Source: Altererythrobacter ishigakiensis (GTDB lineage Bacteria > Pseudomonadota > Alphaproteobacteria > Sphingomonadales > Sphingomonadaceae). From it: DNA of 64,000 nt. The stretch is taken from contig NZ_CP015963.1 in assembly GCF_001663155.1 (NCBI RefSeq), positions 2,566,001 to 2,630,000 on the forward strand, given 5' to 3'. The notes below the pieces were generated by a model, which saw nothing but the letters and a program-made list of their open reading frames with translations, did no database searches and was not told the origin of the DNA. Shown here in pieces: positions 7,535 through 15,089 of this stretch. The position numbers were made by a program, and so were the translations under genes. How positions within the stretch are numbered: the first letter of the stretch is position 1; each line of letters starts with the position of its first letter.

Positions 7535-10500
7535 GTTCCCCTCCGGATAATGAGGTTACGGCGTTCAAGCAGGCGACGGACCTCCAGCCACCAATCGAGC
7601 GTTATGTGATAGCATTTTTCATCGCGAGCAATTGCCCCGATGTGCTGCAGCCGCCGCAGGATACCACTTATCGTTGCAGCGGGCAGGTTCGTGCAGCGCT
7701 CAATCTCTGCCACAGGAGCCCGCCCCATTTGGAGAATAACGCGCAGGACGATTAGTGCGGACAGCGGCATTTCTGAAAGGCTGTCAGATTTTGGCAGGGC
7801 GAAGGTGAGGACCACAATCTTACCGGTTTCTGCCACGGTAAATAACGAGCGTCGCCAGAACTCCAGCGCTACAGCCGGGTTGCCATTGGCATATTGATGA
7901 AGACGGTCAAAGTATGAAACCTTCTTGCGCTCAACAGGCGATAGGTCGCCGGCGATCCCGAAGGCTCCGCCATCCAGCACATGATTGAAATCAGGTTCGA
8001 TCCCCGCCTGCTTCGTTCGACGTTCAACCAACTGACGAATCTTCTCGCTCGACCAGCGCGGCATCTTCACCACCTCGTCGAAAACCAGACGGTCGAAGCG
8101 TGCGCGCTCAAGAAAATCCCATGCAGCACGTTCCAACGTGACAATGCAGGCGGCTTCATGAGGAAAGGCGCGCACAAGCTCAATCAATTGGTCAAAATCC
8201 TGCAAGCCGTTGATCGCCGGCGCGATCAACCTGTGGATGTCATCAATGCATATGACGAGGCGCTTGCCTTGCGACTCTCCGTCTGTTCCCACATCCGAAA
8301 GCTCATCGATAACGCCCTGCAGGCCACGATGATCCACCCTTACAAAAAAGCAGTCTTCAAAGCCTTCTGCCGTGGCCGCAAGGTCTCGCATTAGCGTTGA
8401 CTTTCCGAGCCCCCGATCGCCAACCAAAGCAGTTATCGTCCCACGGCGAATCTTGGGAAGCGAGATTGCCTCTGGCCAGTTGCGTTCACTAGGTTCGTTT
8501 AGGGGTTTGCGGTGCGGCGCAAGGCTATCGCACAACGTCTGTGGAAGACTTCTGTATCGGCCGCTGGCCTTGTCCTCTGCAACCTGTCTTTCTGCCTCTT
8601 CGCGCGCCTTTTGCTGACTAATCTCTCGCACGAGAGCGATCTTGGAAGCCTGACGTCCCAAAGCAGTCCGGGCTCCAGTCAGAAGGAGAAGGAAGCCCGC
8701 GATAGAGAAGGGAATAACAGTGGGCCAACCAGTAGGCCTCCGGGCGACCCAGCCGAGAAATGCACTGCGCGCTGCTTCCACCTCCGACAGGGCCTTGATG
8801 CGCTCCTGCCACCAGAGAGTGAGGACGAAAATCACTATAGGCAAAAGCCACCAAGCGAAGGTAGCCACCCAGCTGTAGATCGCGCCTTGGCCAACGACGG
8901 CGTCCGAAATTTGAAGAAGCAAGATTATGGCGAGGACTGTCCCGCCAATAAGGCGCAGAGACCTCCAACGAAGTTCGGCGCGCGGGTCGGACTTCATCCT
9001 GCCCTTAGCCAATTCATCAGCCAACTTCATCAGGAATAAAGTCAGTGCAGTCCAGAAGACGACTAGCCAAAGGAGCTTCAATCCAGGAAAAGTCAACTCT
9101 GCGGGCCACAGCCAGCGCACAACAGCCAAAAAGATAGCCCAATCCAGCGGCCGCCTTACCCGCCGCCATAGATCAAGCAGCTGCGCTCGAATGGCCATAG
9201 AAACATCATTGGTTTTGCCAGCCATGACCGATGCGTTTGCATTGGCAAGAATGCGACCGCCACGCCGTCGCCATGAGCTGAAGAGCATAAAGGAGAGCAG
9301 CAGCCACCCGAGCTCAAATACCAATTGTGGAGTGACAGTTATTCCCTCTCCGATGAGGCGCGGCCAGCGTTGTAAGTAATATTGCAATTGCAGGGTGATC
9401 TGATCAATCTCCCGCCCGGCTTGAGAAACGCCAGCACTTCCAAATCCGGTGACTTGCGAGCGTCTTTCAGAGGACAGAGCGGGGATTAGCGCCAAACGCG
9501 CTTCATTCAGTCTCATAACCGCGTCGTGAAACGACGAAACACTCTGCCAGCGGGTTTCATAATACTCCTGACTGAGGGTCTCGGCATCCTGTTGCAGTGT
9601 GGAATATCGAGACAGAATCTCCGGAACCTCAGGCCTTTGTAGATTGGCCAGTTCATCAACAGGGCTCGGATAAATCTCATCCGGTTTGATCTTACCTGGC
9701 AGCGCTAGAATTTGCCGGAAGCGGTTGCGAGTTTCAGTCAGGTCACGGACGAGTTCGTCATAGGCACGGTTGGCTTCACCAGAGCCGGCATTGTCGTCGA
9801 TAAGCGCATCGACCCTGCTCTGCCACGTAAGAGTTATCTCGTTCAGCTGCGGGCGTTCGGCATCTAGCCGCGCTAGATCTGAGCGCAACTCCGCCTGAGA
9901 CTGACTGACAGCAAGCAACGCCGCATTGGCATTGGCAAGAAGGCGAGTTTGTTCGTCGCGTGCGGCTGCCGCCTGCTTTTCGGCATCGCGTAGCTCTTCC
10001 TGAGCGGCTTGCAGCGCGGCATCCGCATTGGCGATGTCGTCAGACGCGACGGTAGCGATGCCGGACGCGCGAACGAGCTCGCCAAGCCGTGTCGGCGATA
10101 ATGCCAGAATTTGGGCCTTACTTGCCGCAACTTCGGCACGAAGCCATTCTAGCTGGGTGTCCATATCCGCATCGGAGGGATAGGTATTTGCGCCGCTGTT
10201 CGCAGTCCCTCGGGCCAAGCCAATCCCTGGGTTGTCTCGCTGGATTTCAACGAAATCGACGAGATCAAGATCCAGCCGAGCCAATTGCGTTGGCTGACCT
10301 TGAAGAAAGTTCCTCAGCCCATCCAACTCGTTACTCAAACGAGCAAGTTCGTCGCGGCGGGCCTCGTTTTCTGCATCTCGGGCTCTTGCCGCTTCGGAAC
10401 GCTGACGGTGAGCCTCAAGCAAAGCTTTCTGGCGCGTTCGGGGCAGGCGAAGGAAGTCTGCCCGCTTCAGAGCCAGTGCGGCTCCATTGGGTGAAAGCGG

Positions 10501-10848
10501 TGCAAGCAAAGAGTTGTCCGCCTTGGCTTGGCGATAGAATGTATCGTCACTAACGAGACGTAAAACTGTCCGAGCTAGCTCGTTATTGCTGCCTGCTATA
10601 GAGACACGGAAAAGACGATCGGCATCAATCTGCGGACCAAGAGTACCTTCAATTAGCGCGGCAATCTGTCGCGCCTCCTGCAAGTCCGCATCTGGCTGTG
10701 AAGAAGACGGATTGGCGACTTTGCTCGATTGAGTGGCCGCAGGAACCTGCGCCATCACAACTCCGGCAATCGGCGTCGCGCATAAAAGAAATAGTGCCGG
10801 GAACGCCCTTGAAATGCCAAATCTGAATTGATTGCCGCTCAATCTCAT
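7531..10848 (-). CDS. Multi-pass membrane protein with STAND/AAA-like ATPase and winged-helix end
   Basis: A 1105-residue product. Residues 1-33 are a signal peptide. Residues 55-500 are a large periplasmic helical region with coiled-coil stretches (about 140-180 and 270-330), reminiscent of the extended N-terminal domains of large MscK/MscM channels. Hydrophobic helices lie near 508-525, 568-608, 632-650, 656-680 and 711-727. The cytosolic part has a Walker A (GDRGLGKST, 810-818), a Walker B (LVICIDD, 864-870), a GNP motif (NGNPAVALEFW, about 988-998) like the GxP of STAND NTPases, and a winged-helix-like end (about 1025-1095). It looks like an MscK-type sensor whose channel domain is replaced by an ATPase, with the channel encoded by the coupled next gene. 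I know no characterised homologue. Confidence 0.75.
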   Translation of the reverse strand: MRLSGNQFRFGISRAFPALFLLCATPIAGVVMAQVPAATQSSKVANPSSSQPDADLQEARQIAALIEGTLGPQIDADRLFRVSIAGSNNELARTVLRLVSDDTFYRQAKADNSLLAPLSPNGAALALKRADFLRLPRTRQKALLEAHRQRSEAARARDAENEARRDELARLSNELDGLRNFLQGQPTQLARLDLDLVDFVEIQRDNPGIGLARGTANSGANTYPSDADMDTQLEWLRAEVAASKAQILALSPTRLGELVRASGIATVASDDIANADAALQAAQEELRDAEKQAAAARDEQTRLLANANAALLAVSQSQAELRSDLARLDAERPQLNEITLTWQSRVDALIDDNAGSGEANRAYDELVRDLTETRNRFRQILALPGKIKPDEIYPSPVDELANLQRPEVPEILSRYSTLQQDAETLSQEYYETRWQSVSSFHDAVMRLNEARLALIPALSSERRSQVTGFGSAGVSQAGREIDQITLQLQYYLQRWPRLIGEGITVTPQLVFELGWLLLSFMLFSSWRRRGGRILANANASVMAGKTNDVSMAIRAQLLDLWRRVRRPLDWAIFLAVVRWLWPAELTFPGLKLLWLVVFWTALTLFLMKLADELAKGRMKSDPRAELRWRSLRLIGGTVLAIILLLQISDAVVGQGAIYSWVATFAWWLLPIVIFVLTLWWQERIKALSEVEAARSAFLGWVARRPTGWPTVIPFSIAGFLLLLTGARTALGRQASKIALVREISQQKAREEAERQVAEDKASGRYRSLPQTLCDSLAPHRKPLNEPSERNWPEAISLPKIRRGTITALVGDRGLGKSTLMRDLAATAEGFEDCFFVRVDHRGLQGVIDELSDVGTDGESQGKRLVICIDDIHRLIAPAINGLQDFDQLIELVRAFPHEAACIVTLERAAWDFLERARFDRLVFDEVVKMPRWSSEKIRQLVERRTKQAGIEPDFNHVLDGGAFGIAGDLSPVERKKVSYFDRLHQYANGNPAVALEFWRRSLFTVAETGKIVVLTFALPKSDSLSEMPLSALIVLRVILQMGRAPVAEIERCTNLPAATISGILRRLQHIGAIARDEKCYHITLDWWLEVRRLLERRNLIIRRGT

Positions 10849-11121
10849 TCCCCCTCAGTTAGTATTCGGAAGTCACGACGGAACAGTCAAGTGCTGCCAG
10901 TCTTGCCTGATTGATCAGAAAGAGGGCTATCGGAACAAACAGTCATTCGCTGACCGCATCAATGTTAATGGCTCGATACGAATTCACGTCATAACTTGAA
11001 CTGCGGACGAGTTAGAGCATCTGAGTGCAGCTCTTTTGTCAATATTCATCAGCCTGACGGAACCGATCGGGTGCGGAAAGCCTTTCTAGGTCATGTAAAC
11101 AAAACTGAGGGCTGATCCTTC

Positions 11122-12507
11122 ATGACTGAACTGCGTTCCTATAGACAATTGACCACGTCAATCATCGCTTTGTTGGCTCTTTGCGCAGCGATTCTTTCAG
11201 ATTCTCCTCTAAACGCCGCTACAACCGCACCGAATACCGACCTGTCAGACGCCGCTATCGAGGCGATCCAGGGGGTAACAACAGATGCAGTGGACGATGA
11301 GGCTTCAAAGAAGTCACTTCTTTCAGACCCCGCCATCGAGCTAAAAGAACTTGAGCATCGATTGGTGCCCCTCACACGAGAAGAACTCAACGAGCTCGCC
11401 GGCAATTGGTTGGAGATAGTTCGCGTTCAAACTGAAGATGTTATGGCCGCTCAGATTGCGATAGACCGCACTGAGGGTGAGGTTGCAGACGAGGTGACAA
11501 ACCGCGTCGCTGACCTGGTCTTTGAGCGTAATGCTTATTTTCAGAAGTTTACCGCGGTGATTGATGCCTGGGAGAAGAAAGGCGGTGATCCAGACCTGAT
11601 TGCGGAGTATCGCGCCTATCGTGACACTGTGATGTTGGACGAGCTCCGCACATCCAACATTCAAACAATCTATAGCGAAGCTGTTCGATGGCTAGTCGAC
11701 CCTACCGGAGGGATTGCATTTCTTGAATCGATCGCGCTGGTGGTCGCCTCACTGATCGGACTGTGGCTTATTGCAAAAATCGCGAGGCGTTTAGTCTTCA
11801 GATGGCTAAACAGACTTAGCAATCTCTCGAGACTCTTGACGAACTTTCTTGCGGGCGCAGTCTTTTGGCTCGTTTTGTTGATTGGCCTTGCCATCGCACT
11901 TTCCATGCTAGGCATGGACGTCGGCCCAATCTTTGCTCTTATTGGTGGAGCCTCCTTCATCCTTGCCTTTGCTTTTCAAGACACCTTAGGAAATTTCGCT
12001 AGCGGCCTTATGATCATGATTAATCGTCCATTCGATGAGGGCGACGTTGTGGATTTGGGCGGTGTAGTCGGGAAGGTAAAGTCGGTTACCATCGTTGCAA
12101 CAACGATCATTACTCCAGATAATCAGATCATTGTACTACCGAACCGAAATGTTTGGGGGAACTTGATCAAGAATATGACCGCAAACGATACTCGCCGCGT
12201 CGACCTCATCTTTGGCATTTCTTATGAGGACTCAATTGACGATGCGCTGGAGATTTTGAAACAGGTCACCAAAGCTCATCCAGCGGTACTCGATGACCCT
12301 GAGCCGGTATTCAAGGTCCATGAACTGGCCGATAGCTCCGTCAATTTCATTTGCCGACCATGGGTTCGGACAGAGGATTACTGGAACGTTTATTGGGACC
12401 TTACTCAACAAATGAAGAAAGCGTTCGACGAGAAAGGCATATCAATCCCGTTCCCGCAGCGAGACTTCAATATCAAAGGGTTACCTGCTGGTCTGCAAGG
12501 CCTTTAA
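11122..12507 (+). CDS. MscS-family mechanosensitive channel (second of a paralogous pair)
   Basis: A 461-residue product: signal peptide (about 1-33), charged periplasmic helical region with LVPLTREELNELAGNW (about 80-165), membrane helices near 200-220 and 240-262, and pore helix GGASFILAFAFQDTLGNFASG (about 275-300). FDEGD and the beta domain with LPNRNVWGN complete it. The order and the motifs match the gene at 3094 almost block for block, so they arose by duplication, while the small MscS between them is different. It is transcribed divergently from the ATPase gene across a 273-bp gap that must hold both promoters. GGGCTGATCC precedes the ATG without a strong ribosome site. Confidence 0.92.
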   Translation: MTELRSYRQLTTSIIALLALCAAILSDSPLNAATTAPNTDLSDAAIEAIQGVTTDAVDDEASKKSLLSDPAIELKELEHRLVPLTREELNELAGNWLEIVRVQTEDVMAAQIAIDRTEGEVADEVTNRVADLVFERNAYFQKFTAVIDAWEKKGGDPDLIAEYRAYRDTVMLDELRTSNIQTIYSEAVRWLVDPTGGIAFLESIALVVASLIGLWLIAKIARRLVFRWLNRLSNLSRLLTNFLAGAVFWLVLLIGLAIALSMLGMDVGPIFALIGGASFILAFAFQDTLGNFASGLMIMINRPFDEGDVVDLGGVVGKVKSVTIVATTIITPDNQIIVLPNRNVWGNLIKNMTANDTRRVDLIFGISYEDSIDDALEILKQVTKAHPAVLDDPEPVFKVHELADSSVNFICRPWVRTEDYWNVYWDLTQQMKKAFDEKGISIPFPQRDFNIKGLPAGLQGL

Positions 12508-12536
12508 TGTTTCAGGTCTGCGAGCGGTTAGGTTGC

Positions 12537-12830
12537 GCCCCATCATCAGTCATGATGGTGTCCCATTTTCGCAGCCAAAAGCTGCCCTTCCCTGCCCAAA
12601 GCGACCCAAGCAGGACCCAAACTGCGGTCCAGCCAAACGGCCTTTCGTCAGCAAGCCGCGAGCTATCCTAGGTTATATATTTCTAAGAAGGTGGTGCCGC
12701 TTACGTGACTCGAACACGTGACCCCATCATTACGAAAGAAGGGGTATCAGACTGACATCATGTTCGATATCTTGCGCTTACGGATGCAAGGATAAAGACC
12801 TCTACCTAAGACCCAAGCTGTTCCCAAATT
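12537..12830. repeat. Array repeat copy A (att-like, contains tRNA-Thr 3' fragment)
   Basis: This fills most of the 513-bp gap after the MscS gene. In order it holds a hairpin (CCCATCAT/ATGATGG, 12539-12558), the conserved left arm with two GACCCAA heptamers (12601-12620), CTAGGTTATATAT, and a 45-bp stretch (12692-12736) identical to the 3' part of tRNA-Thr including CCA. The right arm (12737-12830) starts AGAAGGGGTATCAGAC and contains GACCCAAGCTGTTCCCAA. Beyond it another CGACCCAATTAGG occurs near 12857. The tRNA fragment lacks the 5' half, so it cannot be a functional tRNA gene. It is the left boundary of the first clear element. Confidence 0.85.
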
Positions 12831-13020
12831 ACAGTGAAGGCCTCCCTTCCGTCTTCGACCCAATTAGGGTCACCGAATTGCCGCTAGGCCTGCCGATTTG
12901 CATTGTTCAACGCGGGCCCTATGCTCTGTCACCTATCCCAAGCATCGAAACGCAATTGGGCTTGTTGAGCGAGCATGCGAAACATTTGCCCGAGAAGACA
13001 AAGGCGCAACAGCTCCCGAT

Positions 13021-14706
13021 ATGCAATCAAGCAACGAATTCCCGATTGATCCCCCTATAACCGACTTACCGATCGATACCCATGACCGGGGTTTCTACGA
13101 CGGTTTCAGCCGCGAAGTGACGATACCAGGGAAGATCATTGTCTCGTTGCTGATCATGTGGGCGATCTTTTTTCCAGTACGCGCGAACGAAACGCTCAGC
13201 GCTGCAAATGAGAATATCATTTCGAGTTTTAGCGGGTGGTACGTCTATCTGGTCGCGCTGCTAATGATCATCGCTTTGGTTCTTGCAGCTTTCCCGCAAT
13301 CTGGCCGTTTGCGGATCGGCGCACCTGACGACAAACCCGAATTCTCGCGCTTTTCATGGTTCGCCATGCTGTTTGGCGCAGGAATCGGCATCGGCATGCT
13401 GACTTACTCAACCGGCGAGCCGCTGGCGCACTTCTCCAACAATCCAGAGATCATCCGCGGAGCAATCGAAGCACGCTCGGCTGAGGCGGTTAGGCCGGCC
13501 TATGTCTACACCTTCCTTCATTGGGGATTTGCTGCCTGGGCGACCTATGCCTTGGTCGGTTTGGCGATCGGTTATGTCTCCTATCGCCGTGGACTACCTT
13601 TGACGATCCGCTCGGCGCTCGTGCCGCTGTTCGGAGAGCGCATGTCAGGCGCGGCTGGTCACGTGGTAGACGTGGTGGCGGTAGTTGCCACGATATTGGG
13701 TGTTGCGGTCACAATGGGTCTGGGCGTCGAGCAATTCGTAGCTGGTCTCTATCGCGTCGGAATGGGCGACTGGCTTATCAATTCCGAAGGGACGGCCAGT
13801 ACAAGCGCGATTGTGGTCGCGCTCCTAGTGTTGGTTGGCGCGTCGACGGTCAGCGCCTTGTCGGGGGTTGGCAGAGGAATCAAATGGCTTTCCAACCTCA
13901 ACATGGGACTGTCGTTTCTGTTACTGGCTCTGTTCGTGATTGTCGGTTCTGGCCTTTATGGTTTGCAGCTCATGGGGAATGGACTGGTCGACTATATTGC
14001 TGCGCTTCCCGCCAAGACACTGACACTGTTCGCCAGCGACGGAAGCCAGGTCTCTGAACAGCTGGTGCAATGGCAGCTCGACTGGACCATCTTTTATTGG
14101 GCCTGGTGGATCGCCTTTGCGCCGTTCGTGGGCATGTTCATTGCCCGGGTCTCGCGCGGGCGGACAGTGCGCGAGTATGTGCTGGGCGTTATTCTTGTGC
14201 CATCGCTGATGTGTTTTGTTTGGATGGCAATCGTTGGCGGCACCGCGATTGATCTGGAGCTGAGCGGCGTGGCCCAAGGTGCGATCGTGAACTCCGGAAT
14301 TTCAGATCAGCTTTATGCCACGCTGGCCGTGCTGCTCGATCCGAACGTTGCGATGCTGGTCTCGGTTTTGGTGGTGGTATTGCTGATGACCTACCTCGTG
14401 ACTTCGGCTGATAGCGCGATTTTGATCGTCAACACGATCAATGGTGCAGGCGAAGATGAAGGGCAGCGCCGCTATCACATCCTGTTCTGGGGAGCCGCGC
14501 TGGCATTTATCGTGGGCAGCATGCTGGTGCTGGGCGGGATCGATGCGATCCGCATCACCATGATTATAGGTGCGCTGCCATTCTCCTTCGTGCTGGCGCT
14601 AATGGCTATCGCGATTATCAAGGCGATTGTGTTCGACCTTATCCGCAAGAGGCACGGGGTGCCGACCACCGCCGAAGCGTGCGTGGAATGGGCCGCCGCT
14701 AAGTAG
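13021..14706 (+). CDS. BCCT-family betaine/choline/carnitine-type transporter
   Basis: A 561-residue secondary transporter with about twelve membrane helices. Family hallmarks are the glycine-rich FGAGIGIGMLTYSTGEP in the region that binds sodium and substrate in BetP, and the tryptophan-rich FYWAWWIAFAPFVGMFIARVSRGRTVREY segment that defines BCCT proteins. It imports quaternary ammonium compounds as osmoprotectants or nutrients; which one cannot be told. The ATG at 13021 gives a cytosolic N-terminus ahead of the first helix; an in-frame ATG at 12898 would add 41 residues with no family likeness, running back towards the repeat. A strong terminator follows at 14879. Confidence 0.9.
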   Translation: MQSSNEFPIDPPITDLPIDTHDRGFYDGFSREVTIPGKIIVSLLIMWAIFFPVRANETLSAANENIISSFSGWYVYLVALLMIIALVLAAFPQSGRLRIGAPDDKPEFSRFSWFAMLFGAGIGIGMLTYSTGEPLAHFSNNPEIIRGAIEARSAEAVRPAYVYTFLHWGFAAWATYALVGLAIGYVSYRRGLPLTIRSALVPLFGERMSGAAGHVVDVVAVVATILGVAVTMGLGVEQFVAGLYRVGMGDWLINSEGTASTSAIVVALLVLVGASTVSALSGVGRGIKWLSNLNMGLSFLLLALFVIVGSGLYGLQLMGNGLVDYIAALPAKTLTLFASDGSQVSEQLVQWQLDWTIFYWAWWIAFAPFVGMFIARVSRGRTVREYVLGVILVPSLMCFVWMAIVGGTAIDLELSGVAQGAIVNSGISDQLYATLAVLLDPNVAMLVSVLVVVLLMTYLVTSADSAILIVNTINGAGEDEGQRRYHILFWGAALAFIVGSMLVLGGIDAIRITMIIGALPFSFVLALMAIAIIKAIVFDLIRKRHGVPTTAEACVEWAAAK

Positions 14707-15089
14707 AGTCAAGTGCTTAGAATATCGAGAACTTCGGTGCATCATAGTAAAAATTCAAAGCTACTTGAGTATACATCTCTATACTTGTAAATATAGTTGG
14801 GTATTTCTAATACAAATGAAGTCAAAAGAATCAGTATTTGTTTAAATATATTCGATATTTGATTTATATTTACATAGAAGAGTCTATGTTGTTTTGAGGC
14901 AACATAGGATTCTTTTTTCAAAGTTTTTACCCGTACTGCTGTGGTGGACTCCTCCATGTATTGTTATCGCGCGTGCTCAAAGGTATGACTTCATCATATT
15001 TCCTCCCGTTTTGACCGTAAATACTGGCACCATGCGCTTTTGTGCATCGATGCCGTGCGTCTGATCGGGAACAGCAAAGGGCAGCAATA
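14707..15089. other. AT-rich intergenic region between BCCT and TonB receptor genes
   Basis: This 383-bp gap is visibly AT-rich (for example TTTAAATATATTC and TTGATTTATATTTAC) in an otherwise GC-rich window. It contains a short inverted repeat AGTATA-6 bp-TATACT near 14769-14786, the BCCT terminator at 14879-14918, and presumably the promoter of the receptor. I see no gene in it; two short open frames on the minus strand lack ribosome sites and family features. The composition fits horizontally acquired regulatory DNA. Confidence 0.5.
14879..14918 (+). terminator. Rho-independent terminator after the BCCT gene
   Basis: The stem CTATGTTG (14884-14891) pairs with CAACATAG (14900-14907) around an 8-base loop and extends outward, with one bulge, through AGAGT/ATTCT. 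Six T residues (14913-14918) follow on the plus strand. Confidence 0.8.

Noticed and set aside
12692..12736. Sequence reading like a tRNA-Thr gene end (also at 21260, 22725 and 27828)
   Set aside because: Only the 3' 45 bases are present; the D arm and 5' acceptor half are missing, so these are attachment-site remnants and not tRNA genes. The short open frames there that end in WCRLRDSNT are translations of this tRNA antisense and are not proteins.
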